NCBI RefSeq assembly: GCF_009789575.1
Contig: NZ_CP046908.1
Span: 4,555,001-4,619,000 of the forward strand
Direction of reading: 5' to 3'
Source: Stappia indica
Lineage (GTDB): Bacteria > Pseudomonadota > Alphaproteobacteria > Rhizobiales > Stappiaceae
DNA: 64,000 bases
Shown: piece by piece, positions 46,250-56,133 of the stretch
Layout: each line of letters opens with the position of its first letter
How positions within the stretch are numbered: the stretch's first letter is position 1
Notes under the pieces: generated by a model
The model's input: only the letters and a program-made list of their open reading frames with translations
What the model was told of the DNA's origin: nothing
The model's database searches: none
Made by a program: the position numbers and the translations under genes

Positions 46250-46588
46250 TCACGCGCCGAGGTCTCGCCCGAGCCAGGCGAGGAAGTCGCGGATCGCCGC
46301 CTCGTCGCGGCGGCAATAGGACCATTTTCCCTGCCGCCGGACGGTGAGAAACCCCGCCTGCCGCAACAGGTCGAGATGCCGGCTTGCGGTCGGCTGGGCG
46401 ATCCCCAGAGCCTCCGCGATCAGTGTCATGCAGACGCCGAAGGCGACCGGATCCGCCGAAACCTGCCCGGAAAAATGCGCCGCCGGATCCCGCAACAGGC
46501 GCAGGATCGTCATGCGCACGTCGCTGGAAATCGCCCGCAACTGTGCCTCTCGCAGGGTATCGGCCGGGGCTGGGGTTGCATCATTCAT
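46250..46588 (-). CDS. ArsR-family transcriptional regulator
   Basis: A 112-residue winged-helix repressor. LRAISSDVRMTILRLLRDP is the first helix pair, EALGIAQPTASRHLDLLRQAGFLTVRRQGKWSYC the helix-turn-helix and wing. The classic ELCVCDL metal site is absent, so the inducer is probably not arsenite-like. Starts at 46588 and 46600 are both possible. It is divergent from an alpha/beta hydrolase across a 32-base dyad, its likely operator. Confidence 0.9.
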   Translation of the reverse strand: MNDATPAPADTLREAQLRAISSDVRMTILRLLRDPAAHFSGQVSADPVAFGVCMTLIAEALGIAQPTASRHLDLLRQAGFLTVRRQGKWSYCRRDEAAIRDFLAWLGRDLGA

Positions 46589-46596
46589 GCACCTGA

Positions 46597-46628
46597 TCAT
46601 ATAGTCATTTCGCTAAATGTAAATATGA
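46597..46628. promoter_or_regulatory. AT-rich dyad operator for the ArsR regulator
   Basis: A 32-base imperfect palindrome centres on CATTT-CGCT-AAATG, with TCATAT at the left edge and ATATGA at the right (12 of 16 positions symmetric). It lies between the divergent ArsR and hydrolase genes in an otherwise GC-rich region, the usual place for an ArsR autoregulatory operator. Confidence 0.65.
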
Positions 46629-46653
46629 TGGCTTGGCCAGGGAGGGCCGGTTG

Positions 46654-47475
46654 ATGCGTCTCGATCTGCCGAACGCCACGATCGTCGATGGCTCCGCGAT
46701 CCGCTGGGGACGTGCGGGCGAGGGGCCGCCGCTCGTCGCCATCCACGGCACGCCGTTCTCGTCTCAGGTCTGGCGGCGCATCGTGCCGCATCTGGCGCCG
46801 CACTGGACGGTGTACTGGTTCGACCTTGCCGGCTATGGCCGCTCGGAGATGCGCGAGGGACAGGATGTCTCGCTCGGCGTGCAGAACCGGGTTCTCGCCG
46901 CGCTTCTGCAGGAATGGGGGCTGGAGCGGCCGCATGTGCTGGCCCATGACTTCGGCGGCGCGACGGCCCTGCGCGGTCACTTCCTCGACGGACTTTCCTA
47001 CGCCTCGCTGACCATCTTCGATGCGGTGGCGCTGGCCCCCTGGGGCTCGCCCTTCGTCCGCCATGTGCGCCAGCATGAAGCTGCCTTTGCCGGCATGCCG
47101 GCCTACATGCACGACGCGCTCGTAACCGCCTATCTGCAGACCTCGGCCCACCGGGGGCTCGATGAGGAGGCGCTGCGCATCTATGCAGAACCCTGGACGG
47201 GCGACCAGGGCCAGCCGGCCTTCTACCGGCAGATCGCCCAGATGGACCAGCGCTACACCGACGAGGTGGAGAGCCTCTATCGTCCGCTCGACTGCCCCGT
47301 CACGGTGCTGTGGGGCGAAGAGGACGGCTGGATCCCGCTGGACAAGGGGCGCGACCTTGCCGGGCGCATCTCCGACCGGCCTCTGGTCGTGATACCCGAG
47401 GCCGGCCATCTGGTGCAGGAGGACTGTCCGGAAGCCATCGTTGCGGCGATGCTGCGACAGCTGCCGGCCGCCTGA
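46654..47475 (+). CDS. Alpha/beta hydrolase with Asp nucleophile (epoxide hydrolase/haloalkane dehalogenase type)
   Basis: A 273-residue alpha/beta hydrolase. The oxyanion motif is AIHGTPFSS (29-37). The nucleophile elbow reads AHDFGG, giving Asp99 rather than Ser; this is seen in epoxide hydrolases (HDWGG) and haloalkane dehalogenases. Other triad residues are Asp224 in LWGEEDGW and His252 in EAGHLVQED. The Trp halide-binding residues expected in dehalogenases are not evident at the elbow, so epoxide hydrolase-like chemistry is my first guess. GGGAGG stands upstream. It is controlled by the divergent ArsR gene (inference). Confidence 0.88.
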   Translation: MRLDLPNATIVDGSAIRWGRAGEGPPLVAIHGTPFSSQVWRRIVPHLAPHWTVYWFDLAGYGRSEMREGQDVSLGVQNRVLAALLQEWGLERPHVLAHDFGGATALRGHFLDGLSYASLTIFDAVALAPWGSPFVRHVRQHEAAFAGMPAYMHDALVTAYLQTSAHRGLDEEALRIYAEPWTGDQGQPAFYRQIAQMDQRYTDEVESLYRPLDCPVTVLWGEEDGWIPLDKGRDLAGRISDRPLVVIPEAGHLVQEDCPEAIVAAMLRQLPAA

Positions 47476-47481
47476 CGCGCG

Positions 47482-47898
<417 letters not shown>

Positions 47899-48134
47899 GT
47901 GCGGACCCCGTTGCTGAAGTGACTACCTCGACAGGCAGAAATAGGAACCAATGGCCCCTGCGACAATAGGCTTGGTGGCACGGTTCGAAAACTGTAAGGC
48001 CACGGTCCTAAATCGCTTGCCCGGCCTGTTGTGCTGGTTATATGTGAGGCAAATCTTCATGAACACTCCGTAGCATCGGCTGATTCGTCGGATCACCCGG
48101 CTGTCCGGACCGTTTCATATCTTTGGGGAGGAAC

Positions 48135-50525
48135 ATGTCGATCACAGGCCCTGAGGCGACCTTCGCCGCCGTCCTTGCTCCCTTCGCCGCGGCGGCGATT
48201 GCTCCTTTTGCGACGCGATTGCTGGGAGCCAATGCGGCCTGGCCGCTCGCCGTCGTGCCGGCGGCGATCTTCCTGTTCTTCGCCGGTCTCGTGCCGGAGG
48301 TCGCAGGCGGCGCCAGTTTCACGCCCGCCGTCGACTGGGTCCCGGCCTATGGCGTCAGCTTCTCCTTCTATGTCGATGGTCTGTCGACACTGTTCGCCCT
48401 GTTGATCTCAGGGATAGGTACCTTCATCATCCTCTATGCTGGCGGCTATCTGAAGGGCCATCCGCATCAGGGCCGCTTCCTCTCCTTCCTGTTCCTGTTC
48501 ATGGGCGCGATGCTCGGCCTGGTGCTCGGCAACGACCTGATCACGCTGTTCATTTTCTGGGAACTGACCTCGATCACCTCCTTCCTGCTGATCGGCTTCG
48601 ATCATCTGCGCGCCGCCTCGCGCCGTGCTGCGCTGCAGGCGCTGGTGGTGACCGGCGGCGGCGGCCTGCTGTTGCTGGCCGGCTTCCTGATGATCATCGC
48701 GCTCACCGGCATCACCGACATGGCCACGCTGGTCGCCGGCGGCGATGTCCTGCGCGAGCAGGCGCTCTATCCGCTGGTGCTGCTGCTGGTGCTGGGCGGC
48801 GCCTTCACCAAGTCGGCGCAGTTCCCGTTCCACTTCTGGCTGCCCAATGCCATGGAGGCGCCGACCCCGGTTTCCGCCTTCCTGCACTCGGCAACCATGG
48901 TCAAGGCCGGCGTCTACCTGTTGATGCGCATGCATCCGGTGCTCGGCGATACGGCGATGTGGACGACGATCCTGCCGATCTTCGGCGGCATCACGCTGCT
49001 GGTCGGCACGCTGCTCGCCGTGCGCCAGACCGATCTGAAGCTGATGCTCGCCTACACCACGGTCGCCTCGCTCGGCCTGCTGGTGATGCTGACCGGTACC
49101 AGCTGGGACAAGGCGATCGAGGGCGCGGTGCTCTACCTGCTCGCCCACTCGCTGTTCAAGGGTGCGCTGTTCATGGTCGCCGGCACCATCGATCACGAGG
49201 CCGGCACCCGCGACGTGACCAAGCTCGGCGGCCTGCGCGGCGCCATGCCGATCACCTTTGCCGCCGCCTGCCTTGCCGCGCTGTCCATGTCGGGCCTGCC
49301 GCCCTTCGTCGGCTTCATCGCCAAGGAATACTTGTATGCTGGCACCTGGGGTGCGACCGGCGCGCATCAGGCGGTGACCGCCGTTGCGGTGATCGGCAAC
49401 GCGCTCATGCTGGTGATCGCCGCGGCCGTGGCGCTGAAGCCGTTCCTCGGACCGAAGGTCGAGACGCCCAAGCACGCGCATGAAGGGCCGGTACTGCTCT
49501 TCGCGGGGCCTGTGGTGCTGTCGTTGGCCGGCCTTGCCGCCGCCGTGATGGCCCACGCGACCGGCGTCTACTTCATCTCGCCGGTGGTCTCTTCCGTACT
49601 CGGCACGCCGACCGAGGTGGAGGTCCATCTCATCCCCGGCTATATCGGCGCGGCGCTCATCCTGTCGATGGTGACCGTCGCGCTGGGCATCGTTCTCTAT
49701 CTCAAGCTCGATGCGTTGCGCGCCGCCATGGCCCGCACGCTCGCCGCCATCGGCTGGGGCCCGGACAAGGGCTTCGACCAGGTCATTGCCGGCCTCGTGT
49801 CCTTCTCGGGCAGCTTCACCCGGCTGATCCAGGGCGGGCGCATGGACGTCTACATGACGCTCACCTTCCTGGTCACCGCGCTGGCGCTCCTGGTACCGCT
49901 CACGCTGACCGGCAACTGGCCCTCGGCCGTGCCGATGCCGGACTTCCGCTTCTACGAATGGGGCATCCTGGCCATCGCCGCCAGCGGGCTCTTTGCGGTG
50001 CTGGTCGCCAAGACGCGCCTGACGGCCATCGTGTCGCTCGGCATCCAGGGCTTTGCGGTCGCCGTCATCTTCATGCTGTTCGGCGCCCCGGACCTGTCCT
50101 TCACCCAGTTCATGGTCGAGACCCTGTCGGTGGTGATCCTGGCGCTGGTGATGACGCGCCTGAACCTGCGCCCGAGCGATCACCGGCCGATGCTGCCGCG
50201 GATCGTGCAGGGCACCATCGCCTTGGGCGTCGGCGTCGGCCTTGCCGGCCTCCTGATGCGGATCACCGAGCTGTCCTTCGACCGGTCGTTGTCGGACTTC
50301 TTCGAGGCCTACAGCCGCACAATCGCCCACGGGCGCAACATCGTGAACGTCATCCTCGTCGACTTCCGCGGCTTCGATACTTTCGGCGAGATCGCCGTGG
50401 TCATGCTCGCCGGCCTGTGCGTGCTGGCGCTCATCCGGGTGCGGCCGAAACACGCCAGGGAGGAGGCGCTCGACCGCGCCGCCGGTGACGAGGCGTTGCA
50501 GAAGAGCGGGGAGGCACGCCTGTGA
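48135..50525 (+). CDS. mrpA: Monovalent cation/H+ antiporter subunit A
   Basis: Largest subunit of the Mrp (Pha/Mnh) complex, which exports Na+ or K+ against protons at the inner membrane. The 796-residue protein has ~20 helices. Residues ~70-450 form the complex I-like antiporter domain ([55 protein letters not shown]). The C-terminal third holds the MrpA-specific domain ([28 protein letters not shown]). GGGGAGG stands 4 bases before the ATG at 48135. First gene of mrpABCDEFG; its stop overlaps mrpB. Confidence 0.95.
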   Translation: MSITGPEATFAAVLAPFAAAAIAPFATRLLGANAAWPLAVVPAAIFLFFAGLVPEVAGGASFTPAVDWVPAYGVSFSFYVDGLSTLFALLISGIGTFIILYAGGYLKGHPHQGRFLSFLFLFMGAMLGLVLGNDLITLFIFWELTSITSFLLIGFDHLRAASRRAALQALVVTGGGGLLLLAGFLMIIALTGITDMATLVAGGDVLREQALYPLVLLLVLGGAFTKSAQFPFHFWLPNAMEAPTPVSAFLHSATMVKAGVYLLMRMHPVLGDTAMWTTILPIFGGITLLVGTLLAVRQTDLKLMLAYTTVASLGLLVMLTGTSWDKAIEGAVLYLLAHSLFKGALFMVAGTIDHEAGTRDVTKLGGLRGAMPITFAAACLAALSMSGLPPFVGFIAKEYLYAGTWGATGAHQAVTAVAVIGNALMLVIAAAVALKPFLGPKVETPKHAHEGPVLLFAGPVVLSLAGLAAAVMAHATGVYFISPVVSSVLGTPTEVEVHLIPGYIGAALILSMVTVALGIVLYLKLDALRAAMARTLAAIGWGPDKGFDQVIAGLVSFSGSFTRLIQGGRMDVYMTLTFLVTALALLVPLTLTGNWPSAVPMPDFRFYEWGILAIAASGLFAVLVAKTRLTAIVSLGIQGFAVAVIFMLFGAPDLSFTQFMVETLSVVILALVMTRLNLRPSDHRPMLPRIVQGTIALGVGVGLAGLLMRITELSFDRSLSDFFEAYSRTIAHGRNIVNVILVDFRGFDTFGEIAVVMLAGLCVLALIRVRPKHAREEALDRAAGDEALQKSGEARL

Positions 50526-50941
50526 GGACGGTCATCTTCCGCACCATCGCCCCCTATCTGGCGGCGCTGATGGTGCTTTTCTCGATTTTCGTGCTGCTGC
50601 GCGGCCATAACGAGCCGGGCGGTGGTTTCATCGGCGGGCTGATCGCCGCCTCGGCCTTCGCCATTTACGGCATCGCCTGCGGCGTCGCCGCGGTGCGCCG
50701 GGCCATCACGTTCCACCCGATGAGCATCTCTGCCGCCGGCCTTTTCCTGGCCGGCCTGTCGGGCCTGCCCTCGCTGTTCACGGGGCAGCCTTTCATGACC
50801 AGCCAGTGGTGGTACGTCCACATGCTCGGCGTCGAGGTGCCGCTGTCCACGCCGCTGTTCTTCGACATCGGCGTCTATCTCGTGGTCGTCGGCTCGATCT
50901 CCTCGATTGCCCTGGCCCTCGAAGAGCGGGAGAGCGACTGA
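50522..50941 (+). CDS. mrpB: Mrp antiporter subunit B
   Basis: A 139-residue subunit with four transmembrane segments. [22 protein letters not shown] is the MrpB signature. It starts with GTG at 50522, overlapping the mrpA stop by 4 bases (GTGA), which implies translational coupling. Its own stop overlaps the mrpC start. Confidence 0.94.
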   Translation: MRTVIFRTIAPYLAALMVLFSIFVLLRGHNEPGGGFIGGLIAASAFAIYGIACGVAAVRRAITFHPMSISAAGLFLAGLSGLPSLFTGQPFMTSQWWYVHMLGVEVPLSTPLFFDIGVYLVVVGSISSIALALEERESD

Positions 50942-51318
50942 TGGAAGCCGCCTTTGCCATTCTCATCGGCATGTTCTTCACCGTTGCCGTTTATTTGCTG
51001 ATGTCGCGCCAGCTGGTGCGCGTGCTGCTTGGGATCGCCATCCTCGGCAATGCGGTGAACCTTCTGATCTTCACCTCCGGTCGCCTGCTGCGCGAAGTGC
51101 CGCCGGTCATCCCGGAGGCCCTCCAGGTACCGGAGGGGACGATCGCCAATCCGCTGCCTCAGGCGCTGATCCTGACGGCGATCGTCATTTCCTTCTCCTT
51201 CTTCGCCTTCCTGCTGGTGCTGTCTTTCCGCGCCTACCAGGAACTCGGCACCGATAACACGGTCGAAATGCGTGTCGCCGAGCCGACCGGTGAAACCGCC
51301 CCGCCGCAGGGATACTGA
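50941..51318 (+). CDS. mrpC: Mrp antiporter subunit C
   Basis: A 125-residue NuoK-like subunit with three helices: YLLMSRQLVRVLLGIAILGNAVNLLIF and PLPQALILTAIVISFSFFAFLLVL are conserved, the second containing the family's ALILTAIVI motif. The start overlaps the mrpB stop as TGATG. The hydrophilic tail (105-125) is not conserved. Confidence 0.94.
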   Translation: MEAAFAILIGMFFTVAVYLLMSRQLVRVLLGIAILGNAVNLLIFTSGRLLREVPPVIPEALQVPEGTIANPLPQALILTAIVISFSFFAFLLVLSFRAYQELGTDNTVEMRVAEPTGETAPPQGY

Positions 51319-51320
51319 GC

Positions 51321-52904
51321 ATGGCCGCTTCCGACTATTCCGTTGATCTTTCGCAGGCCATGCGGATGGATGCGGTCCCGCCGGGTGACTGGCTGATGAT
51401 CGCTCCGCTGGTCATCACCATTCTCGGTGGCGCGCTCTGTCTGATGACGCGAAAGAACACGGCCTCCCAGCCGAAGATCGCGATCATCTTCCTGACGCTG
51501 CTGGTTCTCGCCTGCGCAGGCTTGCTCGCCCGCGTCCTCGACAAGGGCGTGCTGACCATGGTCGCCGGCAACTGGCTGCCGCCCTTCGGCATCGCCTTCA
51601 CGGTGGATGCGATGGGCGCGACCCTGGCGCTGACCTCGTCCATCGTGGCCCTGGCCGCCGCTGTCTTCGGCATCAACGACATCGACAGTTCCGGCCGGCG
51701 CTACGGCTTCTATCCGTTCCTGCTGCTGATGATGACCGGCGTCTGCGGCGCCTTCCTGACCGGCGACATCTTCAACCTCTATGTCTGGTTCGAGGTGCTG
51801 CTGATTTCGTCCTTCGGCCTGCTGGTGCTCGGCAACGAGCGCGCCCAGCTCGATGGTGCGGTCAAGTATGCCCTGCTCAACATCATCGCCACGACGCTGT
51901 TCCTGATCGCCACCGGCCTTCTCTACGGCATCCTCGGCACGCTCAACATGGCCGATATCGCCCGCAAGGCGGCATCCAGCGGCGTCGACGGTCCGCTGAT
52001 GACGGTGGCTGTGCTCTACTTCCTGGCCTTCGCGATGAAGGCAGCCGCCTTCCCGGTCAATTTCTGGCTGCCGGCCTCCTACCACACGCCGCGTATCGTC
52101 GTGGCCGCGGTCTTCGCCGGCCTGCTGACCAAGGTCGGCGTCTATGCGCTGCTGCGCATCTTCGGCCTGCTGATGCCGGAGGCCCGGCTGGCGCTGTCCG
52201 ACCTGATCGCCGTCGTCGCCATCACCACCATGTTGACCGGCGTGATCGGAGCGCTGGCCCAGACCGACCTGCGCCGTCTGCTCGGCTATCTGGTCATCTC
52301 GGGCATCGGCTCCATGCTGGCGGGCCTTGCCATCGGCAGCGGTCCGGCCATGGCGGGTGCGATCTTCTATGCCGTCCATTCGATCCTGGTGATGACGGCG
52401 CTCTACATGACCGCCGGTGTCATGCGCGGGCTCGGCGGCTCCTATTCGCTGCGCGAGCTGGGGGGGCTGTACCGGGCGAGCCCGCTGCTTGCGGCGGTGT
52501 TCCTGATGCTGGCGTTTGCCGTGTCCGGCCTGCCGCCGTTCTCCGGCTTCTGGCCCAAGGTGCTGCTGGTCGATGCGGCCCTGCGCGACGGCCATGGCTG
52601 GATCGCCGGGGCCATCCTGCTTACCGGCTTGCTGACGACCATCGCCGTCGGGCGGGTGTGGATCTACGCCTTCTGGCGCGGCGGTGCGGAAGGCACGGCC
52701 GACGGCCAACTGACTGCCTCGCTCGCTGTCCCGCGCGAAGTCGGCGGTGCGGCCGTGTGGATGCCTATCGCCCTGCTGCTCGGCCTGGTGGTGATCATCG
52801 GCCTGCAGCCCGAGTTCATGATGCAGGTGGCGCAACGCGGTGCCTCGACCCTGGTCGAGCCGCTTGGCTACCTGCGGTCCGTCTTCGGAGACATCGTCCA
52901 ATGA
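51321..52904 (+). CDS. mrpD: Mrp antiporter subunit D
   Basis: A 527-residue NuoN/NuoM-like proton channel subunit with 14 helices. Key features are GDIFNLYVWFEVLLISSFGLLVLG (conserved Glu), the transmembrane Lys in FAMKAAAFPVNFWLPASYHTP and LLTKVGVYALLRI, and SGLPPFSGFWPK. It starts 2 bases after the mrpC stop; its stop overlaps mrpE by 4 bases. Confidence 0.95.
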   Translation: MAASDYSVDLSQAMRMDAVPPGDWLMIAPLVITILGGALCLMTRKNTASQPKIAIIFLTLLVLACAGLLARVLDKGVLTMVAGNWLPPFGIAFTVDAMGATLALTSSIVALAAAVFGINDIDSSGRRYGFYPFLLLMMTGVCGAFLTGDIFNLYVWFEVLLISSFGLLVLGNERAQLDGAVKYALLNIIATTLFLIATGLLYGILGTLNMADIARKAASSGVDGPLMTVAVLYFLAFAMKAAAFPVNFWLPASYHTPRIVVAAVFAGLLTKVGVYALLRIFGLLMPEARLALSDLIAVVAITTMLTGVIGALAQTDLRRLLGYLVISGIGSMLAGLAIGSGPAMAGAIFYAVHSILVMTALYMTAGVMRGLGGSYSLRELGGLYRASPLLAAVFLMLAFAVSGLPPFSGFWPKVLLVDAALRDGHGWIAGAILLTGLLTTIAVGRVWIYAFWRGGAEGTADGQLTASLAVPREVGGAAVWMPIALLLGLVVIIGLQPEFMMQVAQRGASTLVEPLGYLRSVFGDIVQ

Positions 52905-53377
52905 CCGGCCTTTTCCTCATCAACATCCTGCTGGCGCTTGCGTGGGGCGCGGTCACCGGCAGCTTCGCCGAGGTGAACCTCTTCTTCGGCTTCGTGCTCG
53001 GCATGATGGCGCTGTACATCATCCGCGAGCAGGTGGGGTCCGACCGCTATCTGCGACGGTTCTGGCAGATCGGCACGCTGGCCCTGCTGTTCATCTACGA
53101 GCTGGTGCTGTCTGCGCTGCGTGTCGCTGCCATCGTGCTGCGGCCGAAGATCGACCTGAAGCCGGGCATCATCGCCTATCCGCTCACCGTGGACCGGGAT
53201 TTCGAGATCACCATGCTCGCCAACCTGATCACGCTGACGCCCGGCACCCTGTCCGTCGACGTCTCCGACGACCGTCGCACGCTTTACGTCCATTGCATCG
53301 ACGTGCCGGACAAGCAGGCGACCATCGACGACATCAAGAACGGTTTCGAACGCAAGATCCTGGAGGCCTTCCGATGA
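52901..53377 (+). CDS. mrpE: Mrp antiporter subunit E
   Basis: A 158-residue subunit. Two or three N-terminal helices (LLALAWGAVTGSFAEVNLFFGFVLG, ALLFIYELVLSALRVAAIVL) precede a cytoplasmic domain with the conserved MLANLITLTPGTLSVDVSDDRRTLYVHCID. The start overlaps mrpD and the stop overlaps mrpF, each by ATGA. Confidence 0.95.
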   Translation: MTGLFLINILLALAWGAVTGSFAEVNLFFGFVLGMMALYIIREQVGSDRYLRRFWQIGTLALLFIYELVLSALRVAAIVLRPKIDLKPGIIAYPLTVDRDFEITMLANLITLTPGTLSVDVSDDRRTLYVHCIDVPDKQATIDDIKNGFERKILEAFR

Positions 53378-53739
53378 GCGGCCTTGCCAATTTCTCTTCC
53401 GACTTCCTGGACGTTTGCGTCAGCATCTCGCTGGCGATCCTGACCGTGTCCTTCGTGCTGATCGTGCTGCGCATCGTCAAGGGGCCGACCCTGCCCGACC
53501 GGGTGGTAGCGCTCGACATGCTGGTCGCCGTCGGCATCGGCTTCATCGCCGCCATCGGTGTGCAGACCGACTACTATCTCTATGTCGACATCGCCATCGC
53601 GCTCGGCCTTGTGGGTTTCCTGGCGACCGTGGCTTTCGCCCGCTTCGTGCTCAACCGGGGCCTCGCCAAGGACCCGACCATCGTCGACGAGATCCGCGAA
53701 GTCCAGGCGCGCGCAGCGCAGGAGGAGGGTGGACGATGA
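53374..53739 (+). CDS. mrpF: Mrp antiporter subunit F
   Basis: A 121-residue subunit with three helices. RIVKGPTLPDRVVALDML is the MrpF signature (GPxxxDRxxALD), followed by YLYVDIAIALGLVGFLATVAFARF. It overlaps mrpE and mrpG by 4 bases each. Confidence 0.95.
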   Translation: MSGLANFSSDFLDVCVSISLAILTVSFVLIVLRIVKGPTLPDRVVALDMLVAVGIGFIAAIGVQTDYYLYVDIAIALGLVGFLATVAFARFVLNRGLAKDPTIVDEIREVQARAAQEEGGR

Positions 53740-54071
53740 CCCCGTTTGTCGAAATCGCCGTAGGCGTCGTCCTGGTGGTCGGTTCGATCTTCTCGCTGAT
53801 CGCCACCATCGGCCTGTTGCGGCTGAAGGACGTCTACATGCGCATGCATGCCGGTTCGAAGGCCGGCACGCTGGGCTCCGGCCTGATGCTGATCGCCCTT
53901 GCCGTCCATGCCGGCCAGGTCGACGTGCTGACCCGTGCCCTGGCCGGTGTCGTGTTCTTCCTGCTCACGGCGCCCGTTGCCGCGCATCTGCTGGCCAAGG
54001 CCGCGTATCAGGCCGGGTACAAGCCCTGCGCGGACACGCATATCGACGAGATGGCGGACGATCGGAGCTGA
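53736..54071 (+). CDS. mrpG: Mrp antiporter subunit G
   Basis: A 111-residue subunit with three helices. IGLLRLKDVYMRMHAGSKAGTLGSGLMLI is the family motif (R-L-P/K-DxYxRxHA), and FFLLTAPVAAHLLAKAAYQAG the last helix. It is the last gene of the operon, followed by a terminator-like hairpin. Confidence 0.95.
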   Translation: MTPFVEIAVGVVLVVGSIFSLIATIGLLRLKDVYMRMHAGSKAGTLGSGLMLIALAVHAGQVDVLTRALAGVVFFLLTAPVAAHLLAKAAYQAGYKPCADTHIDEMADDRS

Positions 54072-54077
54072 CGTTAC

Positions 54078-54112
54078 GGCCCGCGCCGCTCTCCCGGTGC
54101 GGGCCTGTTCTT
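54078..54112 (+). terminator. Terminator after mrpG
   Basis: GGCCCGC (54078-54084) pairs with GCGGGCC (54099-54105), followed by TGTTCTT. The loop of 14 bases can partly pair (CGC/GCG), and the site is 7 bases past the stop codon. Confidence 0.65.
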
Positions 54113-54410
54113 GAGAGGGCAACTGCCCAGATTTCGCCTTTATATTCGCGATCTGCTTTTCTTGTTTTTGCGAATTCTAAACCGGCCTTGGCAATCGATT
54201 GGCATTTAGGCCAAGCTACATGGGTTTCATTGAAAAATTTCTCTTGTGATCGCCATTTTGTCGATATATACGACACATATGGGTTTCGGTCGACAGAATC
54301 GAGATCAGATATTGTCTCGCGTCAGTATCCCAACAGTACGCTGAGCTTGTCTGGTCGTAATTTTTGTCGGTCTATTTCGCAAAGTCCCGAATAAACTGAT
54401 GGGTGAAATA
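54113..54410. promoter_or_regulatory. AT-rich leader and candidate operators upstream of mucR
   Basis: Nearly 300 bases without a gene, far more AT-rich than the rest of the window. A dyad TGTCG-ATATATA-CGACA occupies 54259-54275, and CTTGGC...GCCAAG arms lie at 54187-54192 and 54210-54215, with a further TTGGC between. MucR/Ros proteins are known to bind AT-rich, T-tract DNA upstream of their own genes, so this is a likely autoregulatory region. Individual sites are not proven. Confidence 0.6.
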
Positions 54411-54827
54411 ATGACTGATACGGTCGCCGACGACAATCTTATCGACCTGACCGCCGACATCGTCTCGGCCTATGTGTCCAACAACACCGTTGCCTCGTCC
54501 GACCTCGGCGGTCTGATCAACGAGGTCTACAACGCCCTTCAGCGCACCAGCGGTTCGACCGTCGAGCCGGAGCCGGAGCCGCTGCGTCCGGCCGTGCCGG
54601 TGAAGAAGTCGGTCACCCCCGACTACATCATCTGCCTCGAGGACGGAAAGAAGTTCAAGTCGTTGAAGCGGCACCTGCGCACGCACTACGACATGTCGCC
54701 GGAAGAGTACCGCGAGAAGTGGGGCCTACCGACCGACTACCCGATGGTGGCGCCGAACTATGCGGCCGCCCGTTCGGAACTGGCGAAGAAGATGGGCCTC
54801 GGCCAGCAGCGCAAGCGCGGCAAGTAA
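54411..54827 (+). CDS. mucR: MucR/Ros-family zinc-finger regulator
   Basis: A 138-residue global regulator with histone-like DNA compaction in relatives (MucR of Brucella, Ros of Agrobacterium). The N-terminal helices ([32 protein letters not shown]) mediate oligomerisation. The prokaryotic Cys2His2-type finger runs [33 protein letters not shown], with only one cysteine visible, as in Mesorhizobium Ros-like variants that replace the second Cys. [15 protein letters not shown] is conserved. The ATG at 54411 is preferred; 54399 adds four residues. Confidence 0.95.
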   Translation: MTDTVADDNLIDLTADIVSAYVSNNTVASSDLGGLINEVYNALQRTSGSTVEPEPEPLRPAVPVKKSVTPDYIICLEDGKKFKSLKRHLRTHYDMSPEEYREKWGLPTDYPMVAPNYAAARSELAKKMGLGQQRKRGK

Positions 54828-54884
54828 GCCCTTCCAGGCGGCTTGGCGCGGCTGCAGGGCCGAAGCGCAAGCCGACAGGTTCGA

Positions 54885-54920
54885 GACCGCTGCGGAGCAA
54901 TCCGCGGCGGTCTTTGTTTT
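54885..54920 (+). terminator. Terminator after mucR
   Basis: GACCGCTGCGGA (54885-54896) pairs with TCCGCGGCGGTC (54901-54912), with one T-G pair, around GCAA, followed by TTTGTTTT. It lies 58 bases past the mucR stop, before the converging ABC gene. Confidence 0.9.
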
Positions 54921-54950
54921 CGGGCCCTCGTTTCCGGCAAGGGAAGGGGC

Positions 54951-56003
54951 TCAGCCGTCCTGCGGCAGCAGCCATCCGCCGGTGAAGCGCACCGGAATCC
55001 TTTCGCCGGGCGTGACCTTCCGGGAAAGGTGCAGGACCAGCGGCTCGTCGATACCGGTCAGTTCGGCCGTCGCTTCGAAGAAGCCGCCGCGATAGCTCGC
55101 ATGCAGGACCGTCGCACTCAGCGCGCCGTCGCCGGCCTCGGCCCGGATGTCCTCCGGCCGCAGCACCACCCTACCGGCTCCGGGGCGCGCATCGTTGGGG
55201 GCGCGCACCTGAAGCGTCTGGCTACCCGACTTCACCTGCGCCATGCCGTTTTCCGCCGCGGCCACGTTCACCCTTGTCAGGGCCGAGCGGCCGATGAAGC
55301 GGGCGACCCGCTCGGCGGCGGGGCGCTGATACACCGTCTCGGGGCTGGCCGCCTGCAACAGCCGACCTTCCCACAGGATCGCGATACGGTCGGCCAGCGC
55401 CATGGCCTCGCGCTGGTCGTGGGTGATGTAGAGCGTCGTTGCGCCGGTCTGGCGGTGGAACAGCGCCAGTTCCTCTTCCATCGACTGGCGCAGATGCGGG
55501 TCGAGATTGGCCAGCGGCTCGTCCATCAGGATGGTGCCGGCCTGCTGCGCGAGGCAGCGGGCGAGGGCGACGCGCTGGCGCTGGCCTCCCGACAGGGAGG
55601 CAGGCTTGCGCGCCGCGAAGGCCGTGAGGCCCACCTTGTCGAGGCTGGCCTCGACCCGCCCCTTGCGCTCGCTTGCGGCAAGCCCGGCGCTCTCCACCGG
55701 AAAGGCGACGTTGTCGTGCACGCTCATATGCGGCCACAGCGCATAGGACTGGAACACCACGCCGACATTGCGCGCCTCCGGCGGCACATGCCGGGACGGC
55801 GAGGCGACCGTTTCGCCGCCGATGGCGATCTCGCCCCCGTCGGGCGTCTCGAGGCCCGCGATCAGCCGCAGCAAGGTGGACTTGCCGCAGCCGGAGGGGC
55901 CGAGAATGGCGAAGAAGCTGCCCGCTTCCACGTCCAGCGTGATGTCGGAAACGGCCGTCTGCGGGCCGAAGCGCTTGGTCAGCGCGCGAAGGGAAACCGA
56001 CAT
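54951..56003 (-). CDS. ABC transporter ATP-binding protein (Fe3+/polyamine type)
   Basis: A 350-residue ATPase of the FbpC/PotA class. Walker A GPSGCGKST (35-43), Q-loop VFQSYALWPHMSV, signature LSGGQRQR (137-144), Walker B ILMDEP (158-163) and His195 are intact; residues ~240-345 form the TOBE regulatory domain. It very likely energises the binding protein and permease encoded 3 kb away on the other strand (58943-61646), because no other permease is near and that pair lacks an ATPase. The substrate is ferric iron or a similar small ligand (inference). Confidence 0.93.
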   Translation of the reverse strand: MSVSLRALTKRFGPQTAVSDITLDVEAGSFFAILGPSGCGKSTLLRLIAGLETPDGGEIAIGGETVASPSRHVPPEARNVGVVFQSYALWPHMSVHDNVAFPVESAGLAASERKGRVEASLDKVGLTAFAARKPASLSGGQRQRVALARCLAQQAGTILMDEPLANLDPHLRQSMEEELALFHRQTGATTLYITHDQREAMALADRIAILWEGRLLQAASPETVYQRPAAERVARFIGRSALTRVNVAAAENGMAQVKSGSQTLQVRAPNDARPGAGRVVLRPEDIRAEAGDGALSATVLHASYRGGFFEATAELTGIDEPLVLHLSRKVTPGERIPVRFTGGWLLPQDG

Positions 56004-56133
56004 GGGGCTCCGGTACTGTGCTGAGGTCGGGAGGGCGGCGTGGCGATGTGCTTAACCGTGCGGGCGACCGCCCGCAAGCGCGCCCCATCGCATGGCTGTG
56101 TGAGGATTGCGTGACAGCGCGCTGCCTGCCGGC

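Noticed and set aside
48408-52901. Long minus-strand open frames opposite mrpA and mrpD
   Set aside because: Highly charged Gln/His/Asp-rich translations arise from the antisense of hydrophobic helices; no ribosome-binding sites.
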